Shown: piece by piece, positions 8,079-15,971 of the stretch | Numbering within the stretch: the first letter of the stretch is position 1 | Layout: each line of letters starts with the position of its first letter | Source of the DNA: Rhodovulum adriaticum | Lineage (GTDB): Bacteria; Pseudomonadota; Alphaproteobacteria; Rhodobacterales; Rhodobacteraceae | Direction: 5' to 3' | Assembly (NCBI RefSeq): GCF_004345735.1 | Contig: NZ_SLXL01000001.1 | Location: 1-64,000, forward strand | Length of the DNA stretch: 64,000 nucleotides | Made by a program: the position numbers and the translations under genes | Notes under the pieces: model-generated | What the model was told of the DNA's origin: nothing | Databases searched by the model: none | Seen by the model: only the letters and a program-made list of their open reading frames with translations

Positions 8079-8801
8079 CTAGTAAAGGTCGGTCACGTAG
8101 GACAACAGCGGCCGGCGCATCGGCGCGGGCGGGCCGTAACGGGCCAGCAGGGCCATTTCATCGGGGCGCAGCCTGCGTTGCAGGAACCGCCAGGCCCGGT
8201 CGCGGTGCCAATCGGTCAGCGCGCGCTGGTGATAGCGGAAATCGGTTGGGTTCTCGCGCGTCTTGGACCCGCCGCCCACCGCCTGGCGGACATCGTATTG
8301 CGCGCGGCTGCGGGCGCCCAACTCGTCCCATTCGGCGCGGACCCGGTCCAGGCTGGGCGCGGTGCGGCCCGGCGCGGGGGCGATGTCCAGAAACTGCATC
8401 AACTCCAGCATCGCGACGGGCTGGGCGACCAGATCGTCGTAATAGAACACCCGCTTTTGCGGCGACACGGCGTCCGAGTAAAAACGGATGTTGCTGACAT
8501 AACAGCGAAAGCGCAGCAGGCTTTTCTTGGACATGCGCACATAGGTTTCCAGCGGATCGCGCAGCACCAGCGCCACCCGGTCATTCGCCGTGCCCGCCGG
8601 ATCGATATAGCGCCACAAACCGACCTCGCGCTTGCGCGTCCAGTTCAGTGCATCGTGCGACCGCAGGAACGCCACGGACGGATCGTCCTGGCGGTCGATC
8701 AGGCTGGTCTTGCCGGGGGTTCGCACGCCATAGAAATGTTCCACGCAAAAACGCAGCCAGTTCATCCCGCTGCGCGGCGCCGAAACGACATAGGATACCA
8801 T
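8079..8801 (-). CDS. Sulfotransferase-domain protein
   Basis: A 240-residue member of the PAPS-dependent sulfotransferase superfamily. Near the N-terminus SAPRSGMNWLRF resembles the 5'-phosphosulfate loop (PKSGTTWL in classic enzymes), and LVLRDPLETYVRMSKKS resembles the 3'-phosphate-binding segment. The acceptor cannot be deduced; family members sulfate sugars, lipids or small molecules. The frame is open upstream, but the ATG at 8801 gives the start right before the phosphate loop. It is a lone gene between clpB and pyrF, with no sulfate-activation genes nearby. Confidence 0.72.
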   Translation of the reverse strand: MVSYVVSAPRSGMNWLRFCVEHFYGVRTPGKTSLIDRQDDPSVAFLRSHDALNWTRKREVGLWRYIDPAGTANDRVALVLRDPLETYVRMSKKSLLRFRCYVSNIRFYSDAVSPQKRVFYYDDLVAQPVAMLELMQFLDIAPAPGRTAPSLDRVRAEWDELGARSRAQYDVRQAVGGGSKTRENPTDFRYHQRALTDWHRDRAWRFLQRRLRPDEMALLARYGPPAPMRRPLLSYVTDLY

Positions 8802-8857
8802 CGCCTTCCCCCTTGCGGGCCGGTCCCGCGCCCCCTGTAAAACCCAAGGCCCGCGGC

Positions 8858-8886
8858 TTGTCCACACGGGGGCTTGGGGCTACACC
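8858..8886 (+). promoter_or_regulatory. Likely promoter of pyrF
   Basis: TTGTCC (8858-8863), 17-base spacer, TACACC (8881-8886), about 27 bases before the pyrF ATG. Good spacing, moderate hexamers. Confidence 0.42.
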
Positions 8887-8912
8887 GCAGGAAACCAGCC
8901 CGGAGATGCCCG

Positions 8913-9608
8913 ATGACCGATGCCCGCGACCGCCTGATCGTTGCCCTGGACGTGCCCGACGCCCATAGCGGGCTGATGCTGGCCAACCGCATCGGCGAGG
9001 CGGTGAATTTCTACAAGATCGGCCTGGGGATGCTGACCGGGGGCGGGCTGGCCCTGGCGCAGGAACTGAAGGACCAGCACGGCAAGCGCATCTTCCTGGA
9101 CATGAAGCTGTTCGATATCGGCGCCACGGTCGAGGCCGCGGTGCGCGGCCTGGCCCGGTTCGATCTGGATTTCCTGACGGTGCATGGCGACCCCCATGTC
9201 GTGCGCGCCGCGGCAGAGGGCAAGGGCGGGTCGGACATGAAGATCCTGGCCGTCACGATCCTGACCTCGCTGGACCGGGCCGACCTGGATGCCAGCCTGA
9301 TCAGGCCCGGCGATATCCCCGACCTGGTCGCCGAACGCGCCGCCCGCGCGCTGGAGGCCGGGGCCGACGGCGTGATCGCCAGCCCGCAAGAGGCCGCGAT
9401 GATCCGCGCCCTGCCGCAGGCGGCGGGCAAGCTGATCGTCACCCCCGGCGTGCGCCCCGCGGGCGCGGCCCTGGGCGACCAGAAACGGGTGGCGACACCT
9501 GCACAGGCGATTGCCGACGGCGCCGATCACATCGTGGTGGGCCGCCCCATCTGGCAGGCCGACGACCCGAAAGCGGCGGCCCAGGCGGTGCTGGCAGACC
9601 TGCCCTGA
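8913..9608 (+). CDS. pyrF: Orotidine-5'-phosphate decarboxylase
   Basis: Last step of UMP synthesis: OMP to UMP plus CO2. The 231-residue TIM barrel has the catalytic tetrad segment DMKLFD at 63-68 (Lys65 is the proton donor) and the substrate-binding ALDVPD near the start. The C-terminal phosphate-binding loop is seen in IVVGRPIWQADDP. The earlier in-frame ATG at 8874 would add a basic, unrelated leader; the ATG at 8913, after CGGAG, is the family start. Monocistronic by appearance. Confidence 0.97.
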   Translation: MTDARDRLIVALDVPDAHSGLMLANRIGEAVNFYKIGLGMLTGGGLALAQELKDQHGKRIFLDMKLFDIGATVEAAVRGLARFDLDFLTVHGDPHVVRAAAEGKGGSDMKILAVTILTSLDRADLDASLIRPGDIPDLVAERAARALEAGADGVIASPQEAAMIRALPQAAGKLIVTPGVRPAGAALGDQKRVATPAQAIADGADHIVVGRPIWQADDPKAAAQAVLADLP

Positions 9609-9683
9609 GCGGCAGCAACGCCGGGTTGCCCCCCACACCACAGACCAGACAACAGCGTCCCCCGGCCTGCACCGCCCCCGTAG

Positions 9684-9700
9684 GGTGGGTGAAACCCACC
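9684..9700. repeat. Short hairpin GGTGGGT-GAA-ACCCACC
   Basis: A perfect 7-bp stem (9684-9690 with 9694-9700) preceded by TAG, in the gap between convergent pyrF and the Nudix gene. Similar GTAGGGTGGG...CCCACC strings occur in intergenic regions of many Proteobacteria (from memory). It may act as a bidirectional 3' structure. Confidence 0.45.
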
Positions 9701-9723
9701 GCCCGGCGGGCCACGCGCAAGGG

Positions 9724-10152
9724 TCAGACCCCTGCGCCAACCTCTGCCAGATAATCGCGCAGGCGGTCCTGCAGGGGCGGGATCGTCTTGGGATGGGACA
9801 GGTAATCCGCAACCCGCATCACCGCCCAGCCCTGCCCCTCGTCACCGAAAACGATCTGCTCGACCTCTTGTGCCGCGATCCGCGCCGCAAAGAACCACAT
9901 CGCCCGGCCCTGCTGATTGTGGAACACCCGCCGCCAGGTCAGCCGCTCCTCGGCCAGCGACAACCCCAGTTCCTCGTGCGTTTCGCGCAGGGCGCAGGCC
10001 GCCGGGGATTCGTCGCCCTCACGCTCGCCCCCGGGGAAATCCCAATAGCCGGGCCAGGGGATGTGCGGCACGTCATCGCGCAGCAGGCTGATCAGGCTGT
10101 CGCCGGTCAGCAGCAACAGCTTCGCACCGTGAAAGGCAGGTTCAGTCCTCAT
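9724..10152 (-). CDS. Nudix hydrolase
   Basis: A 142-residue hydrolase of nucleoside-diphosphate-linked compounds. The Nudix box runs from residue 41 to about 63: GGEREGDESPAACALRETHE followed by ELGL, with all Glu ligands present. WYDFPGG-type context (GYWDFPGG) precedes it. The substrate is unknown; the short size suits house-cleaning of damaged nucleotides. The start overlaps the end of the nfeD-like gene by 11 bases, so it is the third gene of a coupled leftward unit. Confidence 0.9.
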   Translation of the reverse strand: MRTEPAFHGAKLLLLTGDSLISLLRDDVPHIPWPGYWDFPGGEREGDESPAACALRETHEELGLSLAEERLTWRRVFHNQQGRAMWFFAARIAAQEVEQIVFGDEGQGWAVMRVADYLSHPKTIPPLQDRLRDYLAEVGAGV

Positions 10153-10411
10153 TGATGTCGCGATCCCAGATCTTGACCTGCCCCTTGCGCACCCCCAGCA
10201 CCGCGCGCAATGCCAGCCAGACCACCAGCGCGATCGCCCCCGCGATCAGCAGCAGCCACGGCAACGACAGCGACAGCCCCATCCAGATCGCGGCCCCCAC
10301 CATGAACGCCCCCGCGGCAAATCCGACGAAGACATAGCCCGGCGCCAGCAACTCCAGAATCGCCAGCGCCACGCCCGCGGCCATCCAGACCCACCAGATC
10401 GACGCCATCAA
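10142..10411 (-). CDS. Short NfeD-family membrane protein
   Basis: An 89-residue protein with two or three hydrophobic helices followed by a small basic tail (VRKGQVKIWDRDINED). NfeD proteins pair with SPFH/stomatin proteins and are thought to assist membrane-domain quality control. The short form lacks the N-terminal protease domain. The start overlaps the SPFH stop by four bases (ATGA), and the end overlaps the Nudix start. The neighbour relationship is the main support for the family call. Confidence 0.82.
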   Translation of the reverse strand: MMASIWWVWMAAGVALAILELLAPGYVFVGFAAGAFMVGAAIWMGLSLSLPWLLLIAGAIALVVWLALRAVLGVRKGQVKIWDRDINED

Positions 10412-11301
10412 CCCCGCCCCTTCAGCATGCTGAAGGCATCGGCAAAGGCATCCAGCGCATGGGCGGGCACGATGACGGTCTGCTTGCCGTCGCCCTGGCC
10501 GACGGCGGTCAGCGCCTCCACCTGTTTCAGGGCCACCTGGTATTGCGCGGCCTCCAGCCCGTTATCGGCAATGGCCTGGGCGACAACGGCGGTGGCATAG
10601 GCCTCTGCCTCGGCGGCGATGCGGCGGGCCTTGGCCTGCTGTTCGGCGGCATACAGTTCGGCATCGGCGTTCAGTTCGACCGCGCGTTTCTGGCCCTCGG
10701 CCTCGGTCACGGCGGCGCGGCGGGCGCGTTCGGCGTTCAACTGCTGCAGCATCGCCTCGCGCGTGGCGGCATCCAGGTTCACATCCAGGATTTCCGCGCG
10801 GGTCACCTCGATCCCCCAGTTGTCCACGGCATCCTCGACGCTGGCCTTGATCGTGGAAATCAGTTCCGAGCGGTTGGACTGCACCTGATCCAGTTCCATC
10901 TTGCCGATCTCTGCCCGGACGATGCCGGCCACGGTGGTCGCGATGGCCGCGTCCACGTCGCGGATGCGGTAGACTGTCTTTTCCGGTTCCAGGATGCGGT
11001 AGAACACGCTGGTTTCCACCTGCACCAGCACGTTATCGGCGGTGATCGCGTCCTGGCTGGCATTGGGCAGTTGCCGTTCAAGAATCGATACCTTGTGCGC
11101 CACCCGGTCCAGGAAAGGCACGATCAGGTTGATGCCCGGCCCCAGAACCGCGCGCAGCCGGCCGAAACGTTCGACCACATGCTTTTCGGACTGCGGCACG
11201 ATCCGCACGCCCAGGGCCACCGACACGATGACGAAAACCGCGATCAACAGCACGACGAGGTTGCCGCCAATAACCTGCCCGACAAGATCTGTCGAATTCA
11301 T
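10408..11301 (-). CDS. SPFH/stomatin-like membrane protein
   Basis: A 297-residue band-7 protein: one N-terminal membrane helix (LVVLLIAVFVIVSVALGV), the SPFH domain (RIVPQSEKHVVERFGRL to about residue 180), then a long Ala/Glu-rich helix that oligomerises (ERARRAAVTEAEGQKRAVEL). It organises membrane microdomains and is often linked to the FtsH protease. The frame is open for 79 codons upstream, but the membrane helix and family start point to the ATG at 11301. First gene of SPFH-NfeD-Nudix. Confidence 0.93.
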   Translation of the reverse strand: MNSTDLVGQVIGGNLVVLLIAVFVIVSVALGVRIVPQSEKHVVERFGRLRAVLGPGINLIVPFLDRVAHKVSILERQLPNASQDAITADNVLVQVETSVFYRILEPEKTVYRIRDVDAAIATTVAGIVRAEIGKMELDQVQSNRSELISTIKASVEDAVDNWGIEVTRAEILDVNLDAATREAMLQQLNAERARRAAVTEAEGQKRAVELNADAELYAAEQQAKARRIAAEAEAYATAVVAQAIADNGLEAAQYQVALKQVEALTAVGQGDGKQTVIVPAHALDAFADAFSMLKGRG

Positions 11302-11419
11302 TGCGAATGCTCCGTAGAATGGCGCGGCGTGTGATGCCTTGCGACAGGCACCGCGCGCAACACCGGGTTCAATCCAAGCCAGACTATGCCGACTTTGTGT
11401 CAAACCGTCGATCCTGCCA

Positions 11420-12673
11420 ATGCCCGCACTGTGCCGTGACTGCCTGACCACCTTTGCCGACGGGGCGCGCTGTCCCGCCTGCGGGCGGCCGCGTATCGTG
11501 TCGCACCCCGAGTTGTTCGACCTGTCCATCGCGCACATGGATTGCGACGCCTTCTATGCGGCGGTGGAAAAGCGCGACAACCCGGACCTGCGCGACAAGC
11601 CCGTGATCGTGGGCGGCGGGCGGCGCGGGGTGGTGTCCACGGCCTGTTACCTTGCGCGCATCCGCGGCGTGCGCTCGGCCATGCCGATGTTCAAGGCGCT
11701 GGAGCTTTGCCCCGAGGCGGTCGTGGTCAAACCCCGCGGCGCGGCCTATGCCGAGGCCAGCCGCGCCATCCGCGACATGATGACCGAGGTGACCCCCGCC
11801 ATCGAACCCCTGTCCCTGGACGAGGCGTTCCTGGACCTGTCCGGCACCGCCCGGCTGCACGGCGCGCCGCCCGCGGTGCTGATGGCCCGGCTGGTCAAGC
11901 GGATGGAGGACGAACTGGGCCTGTCGGGGTCCATCGGTCTGTCGCATAACAAGTTCCTGGCCAAGATCGCCTCGGACCTGGACAAGCCGCGCGGCTTTGC
12001 GGTGATCGGGCGGGCCGAAACGCTGGATTTCCTGGCCGACCAGCCCGTGCGCCTGATCTGGGGCGTCGGCGCGGCGGGACAGGCCGCGCTGGACCGGGCG
12101 GGCGTGCACAGCTTTGCCGATCTGCGCCGGTGGGACAAAACGGATCTGCAGGCCCGGTTCGGATCGATGGGCACGCGGCTGTGGCATCTGGCCCGCGGTC
12201 AGGACGACCGGCGGGTATCGCCCAACGCGCCAGTGAAAAGCATCTCGAACGAAACCACCTTCCCCACGGATCTTTCCGACCCCGATCTGCTGGACGGGCA
12301 TCTGTGGCGCATGGCCGAGAAGGTCGCCGACCGCGCCAAGGCCAAGGGGCGCGCAGGCCGCGTCGTGGTGCTGAAGCTGAAGCGCGCCGATCACCGGCTG
12401 CTGACCCGCCGCCATGCGCTGTCCGATCCCACCCAGATCGCCGACCGCATCTATCGCACCGCCCGCGCGCTGATGGACCAGGCGCAGGATCAGGCGCCGT
12501 TCCGGTTGCTGGGCGTTGGGCTGTCGGACATCGTTGCAGCCGAGGGCGCCGACAGGTCCGGCGATCTGCTGGACCCGCAGGCGGCCACGCGGGCCGGGGC
12601 GGAACGGGCCAGCGACCGTATCCGCGCGCGATTCGGCCCCGACGCGATCCTGAAGGGGCGATCGTTGCGCTAG
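11420..12673 (+). CDS. dinB: DNA polymerase IV (DinB) with N-terminal zinc ribbon
   Basis: Y-family translesion polymerase. With the ATG at 11420 the product has 417 residues. Catalytic acids are Asp41 and Asp43 (HMDCDAFYAAVE) and Asp134-Glu135 (SLDEAFLDL). IGLSHNKFLAKIASD and a C-terminal little-finger domain follow. Ahead of the palm domain is a short extra module with C5-x2-C8 and C18-x2-C21 (CRDC, CPAC), a probable zinc ribbon absent from E. coli DinB. No convincing LexA operator is visible upstream. It ends one base before the convergent amidohydrolase gene. Confidence 0.95.
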   Translation: MPALCRDCLTTFADGARCPACGRPRIVSHPELFDLSIAHMDCDAFYAAVEKRDNPDLRDKPVIVGGGRRGVVSTACYLARIRGVRSAMPMFKALELCPEAVVVKPRGAAYAEASRAIRDMMTEVTPAIEPLSLDEAFLDLSGTARLHGAPPAVLMARLVKRMEDELGLSGSIGLSHNKFLAKIASDLDKPRGFAVIGRAETLDFLADQPVRLIWGVGAAGQAALDRAGVHSFADLRRWDKTDLQARFGSMGTRLWHLARGQDDRRVSPNAPVKSISNETTFPTDLSDPDLLDGHLWRMAEKVADRAKAKGRAGRVVVLKLKRADHRLLTRRHALSDPTQIADRIYRTARALMDQAQDQAPFRLLGVGLSDIVAAEGADRSGDLLDPQAATRAGAERASDRIRARFGPDAILKGRSLR

Positions 12674-12674
12674 G

Positions 12675-13544
12675 CTATTCGGCGGCCAGCGGCATGGCCG
12701 CCCCGCCCGCCCGCCCGATCCGGGCGATATCGGCCACCACACCGCCCATCAGCCGCCGGAAATCGGCAAAACCGGCATTGGGACGGATTGCCGCCTCATC
12801 CATGTAAAGCGAGCGGTCGATTTCCACCTGCACCGCGTGACACCCCTGCAGCGGCCGCCCGTATCGCTGGGCGATATAGGCCCCCGCAAAGGGCGTGTTG
12901 CGCCCGACGCGAAAACCAGCCGCGCGAAAGGCATCCTCGACCTGGGCCACCACCTCGGCGCTGGCCGAGGCACCGAAACGGTCGCCCAACACCACGTCGG
13001 GACGGGGCCGGCCGGCGGCGGTCGCGGTTTCGATCGCATCGCGGGGCATCGAATGGCAGTCGATCAGGATGGCCTGGCCAAACTGCGCCTGCGCTTGTGC
13101 CAGCAGCGTTCGCAACTGGTCGTGATAGGGGTGCCAGATCCGATCCAGACGGGCCTTGGCCTCGGAAAGGGGGATCTTGCCCCGATAGATCGCGCGCCCG
13201 TTCGCAACGACCCGGGGAATCACCCCCAGCCCCGAGCTGATCCGCGGGTTCTGACCACTGACCCGCGCGCCCTCGATCACGGCGGGGTCCAGCTCGGCGG
13301 CATCGCGGTTCAGGTCCACATAGGCCCGGGGCGCGGTCGCGGCCAGCAAGGGCGCGCCGACCTCTGGCGCCTTGGAAAACAGCTGATCGACAAAGGCATC
13401 CTCGGACGAGCGGATCACGTGTTCGTCCAACACCGACTGCGTCAGAAAGGCCCAAGGATAATCGCACCCCGAATGAGGCGAGGAAAACACGACCGACGTG
13501 TCCACCTGCCGCGGCATGTGCAGGCGATAGGCGCTCTGGCTCAT
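12675..13544 (-). CDS. N-formylglutamate amidohydrolase-family protein
   Basis: A 289-residue protein of the HutG/FGase family, which hydrolyses N-formyl-L-glutamate in histidine degradation; many homologues have other, unknown substrates. Signatures are FSSPHSGCDYP near the N-terminus, ILIDCHSMP in the middle and VQVEIDRSLYMDE near the end (zinc-binding His/Glu). AAAGGAG precedes the ATG at 13544, and an earlier ATG would add only six residues. No other histidine-utilisation genes are nearby, so the specific reaction is uncertain. Confidence 0.85.
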   Translation of the reverse strand: MSQSAYRLHMPRQVDTSVVFSSPHSGCDYPWAFLTQSVLDEHVIRSSEDAFVDQLFSKAPEVGAPLLAATAPRAYVDLNRDAAELDPAVIEGARVSGQNPRISSGLGVIPRVVANGRAIYRGKIPLSEAKARLDRIWHPYHDQLRTLLAQAQAQFGQAILIDCHSMPRDAIETATAAGRPRPDVVLGDRFGASASAEVVAQVEDAFRAAGFRVGRNTPFAGAYIAQRYGRPLQGCHAVQVEIDRSLYMDEAAIRPNAGFADFRRLMGGVVADIARIGRAGGAAMPLAAE

Positions 13545-13598
13545 GGGCGCTCCTTTCGTCAAAGGTTATAGCGGCAATCGCGCACACACCAAAAGCCC

Positions 13599-13627
13599 TT
13601 GAACCCCGCTCCGACTCCTTTTATAGG
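13599..13627 (+). promoter_or_regulatory. Strong housekeeping promoter for tRNA-Val
   Basis: TTGAAC (13599-13604), 17-base spacer, TATAGG (13622-13627). Transcription would begin near 13634, about 60 bases before the tRNA. It probably also feeds rpmJ. Confidence 0.65.
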
Positions 13628-13692
13628 CATGCGAACCGACGCGGTCCTGCCCGCGTCCGTTTTGTTTAACGGACCGGCGGAACGTGTCGATA

Positions 13693-13767
<75 letters not shown>

Positions 13768-13775
13768 TCGAATTC

Positions 13776-13794
13776 CTGCCCCCACAGGGGGCAG
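13776..13794 (+). repeat. Hairpin between tRNA-Val and rpmJ
   Basis: CTGCCCCC (13776-13783) pairs with GGGGGCAG (13787-13794) around ACA, without a T-run. It probably marks a processing or pausing point between the tRNA and the rpmJ message. Confidence 0.5.
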
Positions 13795-13844
13795 CGGTTG
13801 CAACCCCAAGGCGCATGGACGCGCCGCGACAAGAGGAGAAGGCC

Positions 13845-13970
13845 ATGAAGGTCCGTAACTCGCTCCGCTCGCTGAAGCAGCGTCACCGCGACTGCCGCGT
13901 TGTGCGCCGTAAGGGCCGGGTCTACGTCATCAACAAGACCCAGCGCCGCTTCAAGGCCCGCCAGGGCTGA
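13845..13970 (+). CDS. rpmJ: Ribosomal protein L36 (bL36)
   Basis: A 41-residue, very basic protein ([20 protein letters not shown] to the end KARQG). This is the alphaproteobacterial form with a single cysteine, without the full zinc ribbon of the classical 37-38 residue L36. A strong AAGAGGAGAAGG ribosome site precedes the ATG. It lies 77 bases behind tRNA-Val and has its own intrinsic terminator, so the two may form one small transcription unit. Confidence 0.97.
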   Translation: MKVRNSLRSLKQRHRDCRVVRRKGRVYVINKTQRRFKARQG

Positions 13971-13996
13971 GCGCAGACGCTCTGACAGTTTGAAAA

Positions 13997-14025
13997 CGCC
14001 CCGGCCGCAACGCCGGGGCGATTTT
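13997..14025 (+). terminator. Intrinsic terminator of rpmJ
   Basis: CGCCCCGGC (13997-14005) pairs with GCCGGGGCG (14012-14020) around CGCAAC and is followed by ATTTTCGTTT. Confidence 0.88.
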
Positions 14026-14059
14026 CGTTTCGCCCCCCTGATCCGGGTCTTTTTCGCAT

Positions 14060-14087
14060 TTGCAGCATTTTCGTTTGCGTCTACGGG
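14060..14087 (+). promoter_or_regulatory. Possible phaC promoter and PhaR-type site
   Basis: TTGCAG (14060-14065), 16-base spacer and TACGGG (14082-14087), about 60 bases before phaC. The surrounding GCATTTGCAGCATTTT is rich in TGC/GCA, the kind of sequence bound by the PHB-responsive repressor PhaR in Paracoccus and Rhodobacter (from memory). Weak evidence. Confidence 0.3.
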
Positions 14088-14146
14088 GGCGCGCCGTAAC
14101 GATGGGCGGGAACGACACCGCCTGCCCCGACGACGGAGAGCGCTGA

Positions 14147-15886
14147 ATGACGACCCCCAACGGCCACAAGACCGGACCGCACCCCTATACCACCCTCGAC
14201 CGCACCGGCCGCGCCATGATGGCGCGCAGCACCGGGGGCGCCTCGCCCCATGCGGCCGCCGCGGCCTGGACCGACTGGGCGCTGCACCTGGCGCGCGCGC
14301 CGGGCCGGCAACTGGAACTGGCCGAGCATGCGATGCGGTCCTGGGCAAAGCTGGCCGCCTATGCCGCCGGCGGCGCGTCCAAGAATGCCCCCTTCGTACC
14401 CCGCCCCGAGGATCACCGCTTCAACCACATCGGCTGGGCGATGCCGCCGTTCAGCCTGTGGCAGCAAAGCTTTCTGGCCGTGCAGGACTGGTGGGACCGC
14501 GCGACAGAGGCGCCGCGCGGCACCAGCGCGCATAACGCGGAACGGGTGAATTTCATGGCCCGGCAGGCGCTGGACGTGCTGTCGCCCTCCAACAGCGTGC
14601 TGACCAACCCCGAGATCCTGCAAGCCACGATGAAACAGGGCGGCCGCAACCTGGCCGAGGGCATGAAGAACGCCGTCGCGGACATGGTCGCGCGCGCCAC
14701 CGATACCCCGGTTGAGGTCAAGAGCGAATTCAAGGTCGGCAAGACCCTGGCCTGCACCCCGGGCAAGGTGGTCTACCGCAACGATCTGTTCGAACTGATC
14801 CAGTACAGCCCGCAGACCGACACCGTGCACCCCGAGCCGGTGCTGGTCGTCCCGGCCTGGATCATGAAATACTACATCCTGGATCTGCGCCCGGAAAACT
14901 CGTTGATCAACTATCTGGTCGGGCAGGGGTTCACCGTTTTCGCGATGTCCTGGGTCAACCCGACAGAGGCGCATCGCGACGTTGCGCTGGACGATTACCG
15001 CCGCCAGGGGGTGATGGCCGCGCTGGACGCGGTGACGACCATCGTCCCGGATCAAAAGGTGCATGGCTGCGGCTATTGCCTGGGCGGCACGATCCTGTCC
15101 ATCGCCGCGGCCACCATGGCGCGCGAGGGCGACGAGCGTCTGGCCTCGATCACGCTCTTGGCCGCGCAGACCGATTTCACCGAGGCCGGTGAAATCATGC
15201 TGTTCCTGGACGAAAGTCAAGTCGCCTTCCTGGAGGACATGATGTGGGATCGCGGCTACCTAGAACAGGACCAGATGGCCGGGGCCTTTCGCGCGCTCCG
15301 CTCCGAGGATCTGATCTGGTCGCGCGCGGTGCGCCGCTACATGCTGGGCGAGCAAGAGCAGGATTTCGACATCACCGTCTGGAACGCGGACGCCACGCGC
15401 ATGCCCGCGCGGATGCATTCGGAATACCTGCGCGGCCTGTTCATGGAAAACCGGCTAAGCTCGGGCCGCTTTGCCGTGGACGGCCAGGTGATCGCGCTGA
15501 AGGATATCGCCGCGCCGATGTTCGTGCTGGGCACGGAAAAGGACCACATCGCGCCGTGGCATTCGGTCTACAAGGTGACGCTGTTCACCGATACCGAACT
15601 GACCTTTGTGCTGACCAAGGGCGGGCATAACGGCGGGATCGTTTCGGAACCGGGGCACCGCGGGCGGCACTACCGCATCGGCCACCGGGAACCCGGCGCC
15701 AGCTACATGGACCCCGATAGCTGGTTTAACCGGCACGAGCGTAAGGGCGGGTCGTGGTGGCCGGAATGGGCCGCCTGGCTGGCGGGCAAGAGCGGCGCCA
15801 AGGCCAAACCGCCCGCGATGGGCGCCCCCAAGGCCGGCCTGCCCCCGCTGGACCCCGCGCCGGGCAGCTACGTCTTTCAGAAATAG
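14147..15886 (+). CDS. phaC: Class I polyhydroxyalkanoate synthase
   Basis: Polymerises (R)-3-hydroxyacyl-CoA into storage polyester on the granule surface. The 579-residue length fits class I. The lipase-like box GYCLGG holds the catalytic Cys311. The other triad members are visible as Asp466 in GTEKDHIAP and His494 in KGGHNGG. The usual N-terminal domain (about 1-200) precedes the alpha/beta hydrolase core. No phasin, phaR or depolymerase gene is adjacent on the right; depolymerase is often divergent in relatives but here the left neighbour is rpmJ. A decayed copy of the 3' hairpin/tail element follows the stop. Confidence 0.96.
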   Translation: MTTPNGHKTGPHPYTTLDRTGRAMMARSTGGASPHAAAAAWTDWALHLARAPGRQLELAEHAMRSWAKLAAYAAGGASKNAPFVPRPEDHRFNHIGWAMPPFSLWQQSFLAVQDWWDRATEAPRGTSAHNAERVNFMARQALDVLSPSNSVLTNPEILQATMKQGGRNLAEGMKNAVADMVARATDTPVEVKSEFKVGKTLACTPGKVVYRNDLFELIQYSPQTDTVHPEPVLVVPAWIMKYYILDLRPENSLINYLVGQGFTVFAMSWVNPTEAHRDVALDDYRRQGVMAALDAVTTIVPDQKVHGCGYCLGGTILSIAAATMAREGDERLASITLLAAQTDFTEAGEIMLFLDESQVAFLEDMMWDRGYLEQDQMAGAFRALRSEDLIWSRAVRRYMLGEQEQDFDITVWNADATRMPARMHSEYLRGLFMENRLSSGRFAVDGQVIALKDIAAPMFVLGTEKDHIAPWHSVYKVTLFTDTELTFVLTKGGHNGGIVSEPGHRGRHYRIGHREPGASYMDPDSWFNRHERKGGSWWPEWAAWLAGKSGAKAKPPAMGAPKAGLPPLDPAPGSYVFQK

Positions 15887-15910
15887 GGCGTAGCGCACGC
15901 ATCCGGCGCC

Positions 15911-15959
15911 GGGGCCGCTGCCCCCGGACCCCCGGGATGTTTTCCTCCAAACCAAGAGG
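15911..15959 (+). repeat. 3' element, copy A (divergent copy)
   Basis: GGGGCCGCTGCCCC-type hairpin, then CCCCCGGGATGTTTTCC and CCAAACCAAGAGG. It resembles the better copies at 27.4, 43.6, 48.4 and 52.5 kb but the tail is decayed. It lies 25 bases after phaC, in sense. Confidence 0.5.
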
Positions 15960-15971
15960 GGCGCGGCGCGC

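Noticed and set aside
11302-11419. LexA operator in front of dinB
   Set aside because: No GTTC-N7-GTTC or reverse complement found in the gap; a single GGTTC is not enough.
14039-14068. TGATCC before phaC as an RpoE promoter
   Set aside because: At 18 bases the -10 position reads CAGCAT without the TA start seen in the two rpoE-region promoters.
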